Source: Arthrinium phaeospermum (taxonomy: Eukaryota > Ascomycota > Sordariomycetes > Amphisphaeriales > Apiosporaceae). From it: a stretch of DNA of 64,000 nt. The notes beneath the pieces are model-generated. The model saw only the letters and a list, made by a program, of their open reading frames with translations, ran no database searches and had not been told where the DNA came from. Positions 1 through 10,681 of the stretch are shown here, one piece after another. Within the stretch, counting starts at the first letter, position 1; every line of letters starts with the position of its first letter. A program made the translations under genes and the position numbers. The stretch lies in NCBI GenBank assembly GCA_006503535.1, contig QYRS01000004.1, positions 2,604,001-2,668,000 on the forward strand, written 5' to 3'.

Positions 1-1887
1 GCTCCTTTCGGCAACTTTCTTGTCTTTTACAAGAGAGGGAGGTGGGCCCGAGTAAAATAAAGTACAACTTGGGCGCGCTGACAAATTTGCACACACTCGG
101 TGCCGGTGCCAGCAGCTTCAACTTTGCTCCGGAGTTAAGTGAGAGGAACAGAGAAGAAAAAGCAAGCAGGGAGAGACGCGGGGAAATTGATCCTCCTTCG
201 TCCATTGATGGTGGCTGACTTTTTTAATTCCTCCGGAGGGAGCATTCTTCTCTGTTATTAATTTCAGTAGTAGGTATACAGTTGTTGGTTCGTGCCGTAT
301 CCAAATGACCAATCACCCGTGTAAGCGAGGAACCGACATTACATAATATGAAACCCTTCTCGTCTTTTGAGTTCCATGTGCTGCTGGGTCAACGCCCTGG
401 ATACGGCGTACCAGCACAACGTGGCCGAGATACATGCTGCTGGGATGAGAGGGGATTATGCAGTGTAAGAAGCATTGATGTAGTGTCATCATCCTGGGCG
501 AAGCCGACGGGCAAGCAAGTAAACCAAACACGCCCGCCCAGACAACTAGTCCCTCTTTTCTTAGCACGGGTTAGGTGAAAAAACGAAAATGCAATTTCTG
601 AAAACATGTTCGGGATTCGAAAAAGTTTGATATCCAATATCCAAGTCATGCAGTGGGTGTACTTCCCACTTACATCGGATATTTCAACGTTGCGCAGATC
701 ACCCTTCCGCCTTTTCGTATAATTCCGGGAAGGAAAACCGTGCCTCTAAATCCGTACCTGTCAAAAAGGGAGCACGGCCGGGTTCTATCAAACCCCGAGT
801 CGTTGGGTCGACGCGGCTGTGACACCGAACCCCTGTCTGCCATGACAGCTCGGGGTAGGGTAGGTAGGTACTTTGTCTTGGGAAGTAGAGGTATTGTCTA
901 TAGTGAGTAGATGCAAGTAGTTATGCAAGCCAAGGTATTTTCCAGGTAGTAAATCGGATCCGAAAACCACAACCCTTCTTTTACATCATCATAACATATA
1001 CTTACATAAGACCGCAGCCTCTTTGACTAAGTGAGCGATTCCTTCTGTATACCTTACCCAGTCACTCAGGGCCCCGGTCTCGCTTTCTGGCCATTTTCGT
1101 AATCGGAGCCCAAGTCTATGTATAGCGGCTCCCCCCTTGACCCCCACCTTGACGATCGAGAACCCAAGCCCTCAAGTTGCGTGTCCCTCCCCCCTAAAGC
1201 CTCACTATGCCCTCCGATCGTACACGGACTCGGCTAGCAAGAGAAATCCGCGTGCCGAGTCGGCCAAGGGGCCAACTGTCTCCCCGCAAGATGACAAAGA
1301 TGACGACGCCGTAGAAAGACGGAGCAGAGAAAACAAAGAGAAGAAATCTTGGCGGGTGAGATTGGTTTTTTGCTTGCATAACTCTGAGCAAAAGCAAGGG
1401 AGGAACCTCTCGAGACCTCGCAGGTACATCTGTTGGGAATTTGCCAAGAGAAGGATGCATCGTAAAGTAATGGTCCCGTCAACCGCGGCTGTACTGTCGA
1501 TCATCCCCGACTGACTGTGGCCCATAGCCATGGGTGTCATTTGTCATAATATGACACCTCAAGCACCAACCATATTTGATGCTACCCACGTTTACGATGC
1601 CAACGAGCATTATGAGGCTTGGGAGGAAACCGACCAACACCAACATGTGCTTTTTACTTGCAAGAGGGGCCCAGAGGGGTAGATGGTTAACAAAGAATGT
1701 CTCTTGGTATAGGATATATACACGAGCCTCATACTAAACCCGTCCCGTCAATACTCTTCCAATAATACGACCCAGCGGGTCTATGTGCACTTAGGTTTTC
1801 TTTTCCCCTTTCCCGGCCTTCCTGGCCTCCCTTCCGTCCTGACTCGGGGCACACAAGCCCCGGTAGCCACCCAGTCCCACCCGCCCA
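1..1887. other. Left-edge intergenic region
   Basis: No open frame here has codon use, splice signals or a family resemblance that I would call a gene. The frames present are short and overlap on both strands. The right end must contain the 3' untranslated region of the oxysterol-binding protein gene, which ends at 1888 on the minus strand. Short GGTA/GGTAGG strings occur around 855-870, a common intergenic texture in these fungi. Confidence 0.6.
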
Positions 1888-4800
1888 TTACGACTCCTCC
1901 GGCTGCTCGACGAACAAAGGCTCCAGCTTGTCCCAGGCATGCTCGTCCCCTTCTCCGAACTTTTCTCTCTGCTGCCAATACTCGCCGTTGAACTTCCAGT
2001 AGGACTCGCCCGTAATCTCACACGTGGCCTGGCTGAACCAGGGCGAGCTGTACCCTTCGCCGCGCTCCTCGCGGGCCTTCCTGCGCCGACGCTGCTCGTC
2101 CTCGAGGCGCTCCTTTTCCGTGGCGGCAATGTCGTACTCGCCGTCCTCCATGGCCCTTTGGTCTGGTCGGTAGCGCGAGTCCGTCTTTGCAATGTATTTC
2201 TTCAAGTTGTCGTCCAGATGATTGAAAGTCAGCACGAAAGGGGTGAGGTTGAAAGGGATGCCCTGTGGTCGTTCGTTGGCTTGCCAGACAAGGAAGGCTT
2301 TACTAGTGTCGGTGATGCTTCCGCGGATCGCGGCTCCGCCATCGGCCGGCTCTTCGACAGTCGCCTCGAAGCCAGGCGTGTAGCGAGCGTAAATCTTGGA
2401 GTTCCAGTGTCCGCCGATACTGACGCGCACCCGGCCGTCGGGGCCCACAATCTTGCCAGCAACTTGGTATGCGCTTGACGCCTTCCACCCACGTTGCTTG
2501 AAGTCAAGATGACACACCTCGCCCGTTGTCCAGTTCTTGATTTCCACAGGTCCGTAGTTGTCGACGGTAGGACTACCCGTAATGATACCAACGACAGCAG
2601 AGTTCGGCTTCTTCCAAGAGTAGTAGTCCGCCTTGCCACCGGATTTCGGTTGCATTTTGACGAACCACGTGCCCAGATGGTTGATGTCGAAAGACTTTCC
2701 GTAGAACTTGGACTTTACGTTGGACTCGCCCCAGTAGCTCCAGTTTGCAGACTCGGCGTGCACAGCTCCAATCGGAGGATGATGGCTGATCTGCTCGGTG
2801 AAGAACCGGTAACCCTTGTCCGGCCGTACGTACTCGAAAGTCTCGGCCAAGAGAGGGTTGAAAGGCTTCGCAACTCTGCCAATAGTCGAGGCGAACTCAC
2901 TGGCGGCGAACGCGGCAACGTACAGCAGTCGCTCGACCGAGTCTGTACGCTCTGCTGCGAGGTCCAGGAGTTCAGCATATTCCATGTCCTCGGCAGCTCT
3001 GTAGAGCATGGACGTAGGTTCGTTGAAAGTAACAGGGAGCGTCATCTTCGTCATATCCTTGCCAATCATTGACTTGAGAATACCCTGTAATGCGCGTTAG
3101 TCGGTCACTCCAAACTGCAGAATCTTATTCACAACGTACCCATAGAGAAATCTTCGGTCTGTTGTCTGCATCGATCTTGAGACGTTTTCGTATGCCGTTC
3201 TCATAACCCTTGTAGGAGCTGCTAATGTCCAGCGCTCCAGAAACAACAACCTCATGCTGGCTGTCAAGCTGCGAGATCTCCGAGGCAGGCATTGGCTCGA
3301 CATCGACTTCCCCAGCGTCTACCGCATCGAAGAACTCCTCCTGTTCTGACTCCGAGTCATCGGAGATGTCCACGACTTGCGACAGAGCGGTCGGTCGTCT
3401 GAGCATCGGCGGTGCCTTGAGAGGCGCGGCTGCCGTGGTGGGCGGGACCAGCTCAGTAGCCTTCGTGGGCTCAGCGGGCTCAACAGGCTCAGCAGGCTCG
3501 CCCTCCTCGGTAGTTGCCGTCTTTTCAGGTACCGGGACCACAATGCTGTGACTGCTGACAGGACGGCTGTTATTATTGCTGCCTTCCATCACTTCGCGCA
3601 AAGCCCTCTTCGTCATCTTGTGCTTCATCTCAGCTTTCCCAACCCGCTCCTCAAGCTCCTCCTGTTCTTTCGCGACCTTGGCCATGCTCTCCTCCCACAT
3701 TTGACGCATCTCGATTTCCTGATCTACGCGATACTGCCAATGCGCGTCACGGTCCTTTGAAATCCTCAACAGGTCACCCATAAGTCCTTTAAGGCTCTTG
3801 ATAGCCGCATCGTACGCCGTGAGAGCTTGCGAGGCTTTGGGGTCACCAATTGCCATGTCTGGATTGCGAGTGGCCTCTGCAAGCAATGCGGAGCTGACCT
3901 GGGCAAGAGTATCAAGCTGTAATTTGGCTGATTGGGCGGTGATGTTGAATGCATCTTTACTCGCGGTAGGCCTCTCACCGCCGCCACTCGATTCCTCTTC
4001 ATCGTCATCGTCGTACTCGCCTGGGAGAGCGTGCGTGCCCCCGTTGCTTGGAGCCTTGGACATGTCATCCCCTGCAGCGTCGGCGAACTCGTCTTCTATG
4101 CTGCCCGTAGTGCTTGCCCTAGATAGCCCGACACGTGAAGTAGAGGCCTTGGCCGATGGCATGCGGGACAGCTGGACACTGCTTCTATCGGCGACGCTGG
4201 GAGACTCGCTTATAGCAGGTTCTAAGATCGAGGGGTCCGCTGATCTGGTAGTTGTGAGTTGGTCCTTGGCCTGGCGGAGGAATTCGTCCTTCTGGGCCTT
4301 CTGCTTGACCTCCTCCTTCGCCTGATCCTTCATCCACTGTATGGCGTTGTTCAAGGCCCAGAACCATCGTTTCGCCTCCACCTCGTGATTGGCTTTCAGT
4401 GTGTATTTGACGGAAGACTTGCCGATGATCTCGAATTTGGTCTTCTCATCGGGGCTCATGTGAAGTTTTGCAATCCGCATGCTGATGGCGCCGCGGCATG
4501 CATTTTCCGCATCGTCTTGGTGCTTGTAGTAGCTCAGAACGCCGTTCTCGAGCACGAACCAACGCAACTGGTAGCCTTTTCGGTAGTTTGTCCACTTCTT
4601 GAGGTATCCTTTCATGGTGGGATCTCGGCTGCCCAGTGAGTCAGAAGCGGCGGGAGCGGCTCCTCCTTGCGAGGCGACATGGCCCAGAACGGCCTTTTCC
4701 TGGATGCCGCGCTGGGCAGCCACCGCCGCAGGAGATTTCTTCAGCATGGCCCGCGTTACGTCATCTTTGGTGACATCCTGGGGAAGCTTGCCCTTGCGAT

Positions 4801-6071
4801 CCCGCTGGAAGGGATCGGCACCGTGGAGCAGCAGGGCCTGGATGAGCTTCACGTCCTTATTACGGGCGGCCTCATGAAGAAGAGTGCCTCCGGCCTGCAA
4901 AACCAACGGATCGGAGGGAAGTTCGATGCTATTGATATCCAAGATTGTTTTTACGCGGGGCTCCTCCAAAACCTCGCCCAGGGTATCATATGCCCCGCTC
5001 TTCACCAAATCTTGAACCTGCTTGACCTTGTCCTGCACGAAAAGTGTCCTGGAGAGTTGGAGCATCTGGAAGATGTCGGGGTTGCGAGCCACGTCGAGCG
5101 GCAGTTTGCCCTGGTTGTTTGCGATGGCGTCATTGATGTCTTTTTGTTCCAAAAGTAGGCGTACCACACTCGCGCGGCCCTGGGTTGCAGCGATGTGCAA
5201 GGGTAGGTTTCCGTCCTTATCCCGAGCGTTGATATCAATCACGCCGGCGCCGTCCGAGAGAACATACTCGATGACGTCGCCCTCGGCGCATTGTATGGCG
5301 AGATGCAGCACGGTTGTGTCTTCCAGAGGCCCTACGCTCGCAGCGCCCAGAGAGGAGATGCTGGCTCGATTCGCATTCTCGGAGGTTTCGCGAATGGCCT
5401 TGGAGATGGCAGCAGTATTGCCACTTCGGAGGGCCTCGACTATACGGAATTTGCGTACAGATTGTTCGATGGTTGATGTGCGATCGCCGGCCGCCATACT
5501 CATGCGATTGGGGGCCACTGAAGCGCTCGGAGCAGCCTGTTGCTGCGGCTGGGACGGCACTCGGGCGAGGGACATCTTGGACGAGTGGCCCTTGACTGAG
5601 GGGCTAGGGCCCATGGGCGACTGGGCGGTGGTTGGACGGGACGCGAGTCCAGAAGCGAAGTTGGAAGAGGCGTCCTCGGAGGCGTTTTCGTCGTCGCCTA
5701 CTGCTGAGCGGCTGTCTTTGTCTTTGCGACGCAGCAGGTTCAGGGCGGAGGAGCGCGAGCGCTTATGTTGACTGTTTACCACGTATGCATGAATTAGCTC
5801 TGGGGCTCTCTTGGCAAGGGCCGCAAGGCACTCCGCCCGATATTTGAGTTATTCTGGGTCGCCATAAGTCTAACAAGTACAGTAGACTTAGACTCGACAG
5901 ATACATAGGCGGAAACCCAGACGATGGCAACGCCCAAAACGCTGCCCAGAGATCAGAAGACACAGCATGATAAGGTTTTGAAATCCGACGTGCGTTGCGC
6001 AGGTAGATTTGACAAGACGGGCCGGAGCGAGGCAATTGAATATGTACTCACCTATCCCCGGCATCAGACAT
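1888..6071 (-). CDS. OSH1: Oxysterol-binding protein, ankyrin-PH-FFAT-ORD type (Osh1/Osh2 family)
   Basis: Lipid-transfer protein that exchanges sterol and PI4P at ER contact sites with other membranes. I infer exons 6071-6052, 5771-3140 and 3084-1888, giving 1282 residues, close to filamentous-fungal homologues. Exon 1 encodes only MSDAGD plus two bases and splices (gtgagt...aaacag, 280 bp) into SQHKRSRSSALNLLRR. The second intron is 55 bp, gtacgt...ttacag. The order of parts is: ankyrin repeats at about residues 155-350 (TVLHLAIQ, LPLHIAATQGR, LLHEAARN); a PH domain at about 393-488 starting GYLKKWTNYRKGYQLRWF; a coiled, acidic linker; an FFAT motif, EFFDAVD, near 820 for binding the ER protein VAP/Scs2; and the OSBP-related domain from about 870 to the end, with the family fingerprint EQISHHPP at 981-988. 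The large frame runs upstream to a GTG, but no in-frame ATG exists there, which is why a spliced first exon is needed. The yeast paralogues Osh1 and Osh2 cannot be told apart from sequence alone. Confidence 0.93.
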
Positions 6072-7090
6072 GGTCTGGAATGGGGTGTGTACAAGACACG
6101 ACAACAACAATAACAACAACAGCGGAGGGTTCAAGTCTAAAAAATAATGTTGAGAGCGAGGGAGATGACGGCGAAAGCCATGGAGTAGGTTAGAAAAAGG
6201 ATGAGGACCGTTGCTGGCTTGCCTTGCCTATTGTCTTTGAATCGTGCTATGTCGGTCCAGGTGCCCGCTCTCCTTAGTGGTGGAGTAAAAGGGCCAGGTC
6301 GATATATGAGGATCGATGGAAAGCGGGAGGGCTGCTGGCTGCCCCTCTACGTCATGGCACGGACCAAGCGAATTGTCGCTGCGGTCCTTATTGGCTCAAG
6401 TTGGTGGCGGCAGGAAGTTGATAAAGAGAACGAAATTAATAGTTCCCCGTTGGACTACGTGCATTTGCAGAGTCGCCCTCTGGTATGTTGTGCGACAAAC
6501 AAACACTTGATCAATTTCTGTCATTCAATTGAAAGTCGTTCCCAGACTGTCGTCATACTTTGCAAGTTCTGGTCATACAGGTGTAGATAGATGACTGTGT
6601 ATCCTTATTAACGATATTAGGTATAATTTCAGTTACCTTTAACGTTATGTCCTGGCTCTCAGCTCCAGCCCTCAGCCCAGAATGCGACTACGAGTCATGC
6701 AAATCCGTTCCATCGGGTGTACGCATGACGGCATCCACGGCCCCCGTACTTTTTTCCCAGCTAAGGTAGGTAGCGGCTATATTCGTGATAGCCCTGATAC
6801 ATTAGGTAGTGTTAATGAACATTGGTTACTATCATTTGATTACTTGCACCATAATGGAGCCTGACATCATTGGTCTGACCACCACCAATATCTACGTACT
6901 GCTACTGCGCCATCATCATCCCGATTTTTGCGGATGGCTTCGCAGCCTCCTTGGAAACCATCTTGAAACCCGAATCCTCGGTTAGGTAAAGTTCGTATGA
7001 GTTTCACGATAGATTCAGCTATCCAGCTACCAAGCTGTTGACAACTTCCTGTCTCTCCTTGCTAATGCGTCTCATACAAACAACATCTCT
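6072..7090. other. Intergenic: OSH1 promoter/leader and MCC-beta 3' flank
   Basis: No gene recognised. The right part contains the 3' untranslated region of the carboxylase gene, which ends at 7091 on the minus strand. The left part is the OSH1 promoter and leader. An (ACA)n-type run at 6101-6121 lies 30-50 bases upstream of the OSH1 start and would be a GTT-rich leader in the transcript. Small frames at 6201-6590 show no family resemblance. Confidence 0.55.
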
Positions 7091-8959
7091 TTACATTCGG
7101 AAAACTCCGAATCTTGTCTGACCATGCTTGATCTCGTTCTTGCCCGACAACGCTGCTCGGAGTCCAAGACCAAGGTACCGCCGGGTATGCTGCGGTGGAA
7201 TGACACCATCATCCTATCGTATTGTTAGCATTGGTCCAGAAGTGAGATAAGGGCGAAAGCCTCCGGTGTAAGTACTTACCCAAAGTCTCGCCGACGAATA
7301 GACGGAATCGCTTTCGCTCTCGATGCGATCCCTCAGCTCCGGGTCGGGCTTCTGTCCCACCGTCTCCATAACCTTGGAGAGTTGCTCACCACCCATGACC
7401 CCTATACGAGCATTGGGCCACATCCACAGGAACCTAGGACTGTAAGCACGCCCGCACATCCCATAGTTGCCGGCGCCGTAGCTGCCGCCTACGACGACGG
7501 TGAACTTGGGCACATCGGCACACGAGACGGCCGTCACCAGCTTGGCGCCATGTTTGGCAATGCCGTCGCGTTCGGCCTCCTTGCCGACCATGAACCCGCT
7601 GATGTTCTGGAGGAAAACCAACGGAATGCCTCGCTGCGCGCAGAGCTCGATGAAGTGGGCGCCCTTTTGTGCCGAGGTGGCGAAAAGAATCCCGTTGTTC
7701 GCTATGATACCTACACGATGCCCGTAGATGCTCGCGAATCCCGTCACAAGGGTCGAGCCGTATTCGCGCTTGAACTCGGAGAAATGGGAGCCATCCACGA
7801 TACGGGCTATGACCTCATGGATTGGGAGTGGTTTTCGGAGATTCGTAGACGCAATACCAAGGAGCTCTGCCTCCGAGTAGAGGGGCTCGGAGAAAGAAGC
7901 AGCGGGAGGCGCGGCTTTGCTCGGCCAGTTCAGGTTGCTGATGGATCTTCGTGCGAGGACGATGGCATGAGCGTCGTCAACTGCGAGATAGTCTGAAACA
8001 CCGGATACGGTGGTGTGCATTTCTCCTCCGCCCAGCTCCTCGGCAGACACTTCCTCTCCGGTAGCAGCTTTTACGAGCGGTGGTCCAGCCAGGAAAATAT
8101 GACCTTGTTTCTCCACAATGATATTCTCATCACTCATCGCCGGGACGTAGGCACCACCAGCAGTGCAGAGTCCCATGACTACCGAGATCTGAGGGATGCC
8201 TTGAGCACTCATGCGTGCTTGGTTGTAGAATATGCGACCGAAGTGATCGCGATCCGGGAAGACATCGGACTGATGGGGCAGGTTTGCGCCTCCAGAGTCA
8301 ACAAGGTATATGCATCTTTTTTTGATATGTTAGCCAGGGGGCTCCCCATAAGTAACTGGTCACGACTGGTGGCCAACTCACGGGAGGTTGTTCTCTTGGG
8401 CAATGGCTTGGGCTCTGAGATGCTTCTTGACCGTGATTGGATAGTAAGTGCCGCCCTTGACCGTGCTGTCGTTGGCAACAATCATACAGGTTACGCCCTC
8501 GACGAGACCAACCCCGGTAATGATGCCGCCCGCGGGGACCTCGGCCTCGGGATAGAGTTCGTGGCCCGCCAGCGGCGAGAGCTCCATGAAGGTGGACCCC
8601 GGGTCTATCAGCGCCGTGACTCGGTCTCGGGGCAGCAGCTTCTTTCTCGCGAGGTGCTTCTCTCTGGCTTTTGCGGAGCCTCCCTGCTGGGCGGCCCGCG
8701 TGAGCCTCTCCAACCTTTCCATGGCCTCGCTCATCGCGCGCTCGTTCTCCTTGAACTCGTCCGAGGTCGAGTCCACATTGGTTTGTATCACAGATATGGC
8801 GTTCGCTTGGTAGGGGGCGGTATACGAAGACACGGCGCGGCACAACGACGGTGGTGCTCTGCTGCGGGACAGGTGATGGCGGGGAACAACATGGCGATAA
8901 GACCGAGTCAATTGGCGCCCTACGCTGAGTATATCTCTTGGGGATCTTGACAACGGCAT
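7091..8959 (-). CDS. mccB: Methylcrotonoyl-CoA carboxylase beta chain (carboxyltransferase), mitochondrial
   Basis: Transfers carboxyl from carboxybiotin to 3-methylcrotonyl-CoA in mitochondrial leucine breakdown; works with a biotin-carrying alpha subunit not found in this window. Exons 8959-8382, 8315-7280 and 7213-7091 give 578 residues, normal for the family. Introns are 66 bp each: gtgagt...aaaaag (an AAG acceptor) and gtaagt...gatag. The N-terminus is arginine- and serine-rich with few acids, consistent with a mitochondrial presequence. Carboxyltransferase landmarks include [64 protein letters not shown] and IGVMGGEQL. The last exon ends [11 protein letters not shown], the usual tail of MCC beta rather than of the related propionyl-CoA carboxylase. 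The gene is divergent from isovaleryl-CoA dehydrogenase, which catalyses the preceding step. Confidence 0.96.
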
Positions 8960-9330
8960 CTTGAGTCAATGGCAGAGAGGAGCAATTATTACTAAAAAGG
9001 CAGACAATCCTAAGAAACCGAGTTATCACGGGAAATGCCAGGACTGGAATTCCCGGGGTATTTGGCTGGAGAAGAGCTAGCCCCCAGATTCCAATCGCAA
9101 GGGCCGGGAAGTAGGAGCTGAAGTGACGTGGAGCCGCAGATTGCCGCACTAAGCCGCTCGGCATAAGTGTACCGAGGGAAGGCAGTGCCTGGGTCCCCGA
9201 GGGAACGACACCTGAGCCACGGAAGATTGGATGGCTTGTCTTAGCAATTGAATATCTACTCTGGGAATTGTCAAGACTCGATTTTCTCCCTCGTAACCTC
9301 AATTTAACCCTTTCCCTTACGTCAAACAAG
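8960..9330. promoter_or_regulatory. Shared 371-bp divergent promoter of mccB and ivdA
   Basis: This gap separates the start codons of the two leucine-catabolism genes. It holds a CCAAT box at 9091-9095, a TGACGT (CRE-like bZIP half-site) at 9124-9129, and three GCCGC boxes at 9133, 9143 and 9153, spaced exactly 10 bp. The last merges into CCGCTCGG (9154-9161), a CCG-N2-CGG inverted pair of the kind bound by Zn2Cys6 dimers. The array is centred on 9145, the midpoint of the gap. The sequence shows the boxes; regulatory function is inferred. Confidence 0.5.
9133..9161. promoter_or_regulatory. Helically phased GCCGC triplet with CCG-N2-CGG end
   Basis: Three copies of GCCGC start at 9133, 9143 and 9153, one per 10 bp, so they face the same side of the helix. 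The third continues into CCGCTCGG. This fits a binding array for a Zn2Cys6 regulator serving both divergent genes. No known factor is assigned. Confidence 0.35.
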
Positions 9331-10681
9331 ATGCGGAGCTTCAAGTCCTTAGCCCGGCCAGCGAGCCGTGCCCTCTCATTCAGAAGCAAGCAATTCGCAC
9401 CTGCAACCACCACCATACATAGTGTCCGCCATGCATCCTCTTCCAAACACCCCCAAGGCTTCGAGGCGCCCACGCCGGCCGACCTGACGGAGCTGCGGGA
9501 GCGAGTGCAAGAGTTCACCCGCCGCGAGATCCCGGAGGAGGTGGCCGCCCACACGGACAAGAGCAACGCCTTCCCCAACGAGATGTGGCCCAAGCTGGGC
9601 GAGGCGGGGTTCCTGGGCATGACGGCCGACGAGGCCTACGGTGGGCTGGCCATGGGCTACCAGGCGCACTGCGTCGTCATGGAGGAGATGTCGCGGGCGA
9701 GCGGCTCCATCGGGCTCAGCTACGCGGCGCACTCGCAGCTGTGCGTGAACCAGATCTCGCTCAACGGTTCCGCCGAGCAGAAGCAGAAGTACCTCCCGGG
9801 CCTCATCGCCGGCACCAGCGTCGGCGCCCTCGCCATGTCCGAGTCGGGCGCCGGCAGCGACGTCGTGAGCATGCGCACCACGGCCAAGCCCGTCGACGGC
9901 GGCTATCTCCTCAACGGCACCAAGATGTGGATCACCAATGGGCCCGACGCCGACGTCATCGTCGTCTACGCCAAGACGGAGCCCGAAAAGGGCTCCAAAG
10001 GCATCACCGCCTTCCTGGTCGACACCAAGTCGGACGGCTTCAGCTGCGCCCGCAAGCTCGACAAGATGGGCATGCGTGGCAGCAACACAGGCGAGCTGGC
10101 GTTCAGCGACGTCTTCGTGCCCAGCGAGAACGTTCTCGGCAAGGTGAACGGCGGTGTCCGTGTCCTCATGGAGGGGCTTGATCTGGAGCGTTTGGTCCTC
10201 AGTGCTGGCCCTCTGGGCATCATGCAGGCTGCACTGGACGTTGCATTGCCATTTTCGCACCAGCGAAAGCAGTTTGGCAGCCCCATTGCGCATAATCAGT
10301 TCGTTCAGGGAAAGCTGGCGGACATGTACACAAAGATGCAAGCCTCGAAGGCATACACGTACAACACGGCCCGGGCCGTGGACGAAGAGGGCATTATCAA
10401 GACGCAGGATTGCGCGGGCGCGATCCTATATGCTGCTGAGCGGGCCACGGAGTGTACTCTAGACTGCATCCAGCTCTTGGGCGGAATGGGTTATGTGGAG
10501 GAGATGCCGGCCTCGAGGTTGTTGCGGGAGTAAGTTACTACCCCGGAGTTGCTCGAAGTTCAATACTAACATCATATTCACCAGCGCGAAACTTTACGAA
10601 ATCGGCGCTGGAACATCAGAGATCAGGCGAATGGTGATAGGAAGAGCGTTCAACAAGGAATTTGCCCACTTTGCCTCATAA
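9331..10681 (+). CDS. ivdA: Isovaleryl-CoA dehydrogenase, mitochondrial
   Basis: FAD enzyme that oxidises isovaleryl-CoA to 3-methylcrotonyl-CoA in leucine catabolism and passes electrons to ETF. Exons 9331-10529 and 10585-10681 (55-bp intron gtaagt...accag with an actaac branch site) give 431 residues, the usual length. The first ATG is at 9331; an upstream TTG extends the frame but is not a likely start. The N-terminus [20 protein letters not shown] is a clear mitochondrial presequence. The acyl-CoA dehydrogenase signature [11 protein letters not shown] lies at about 168-178, and GLDLERLVL contains Glu286, the position used as catalytic base in IVD and unlike most other acyl-CoA dehydrogenases. 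[20 protein letters not shown] and [12 protein letters not shown] complete the C-terminal domain. Third-position GC is very high, which leaves long shadow frames on both strands. Confidence 0.97.

Noticed and set aside
8298..9620. 440-codon open frame on the minus strand
   Set aside because: It overlaps both mccB and ivdA, has no family motif, and arises because GC-rich codon use removes stops in other frames.
9376..10341. 321-codon antisense frame to ivdA
   Set aside because: Composition (His/Val/Leu/Gly-rich) is that of an antisense shadow of a GC3-rich gene.
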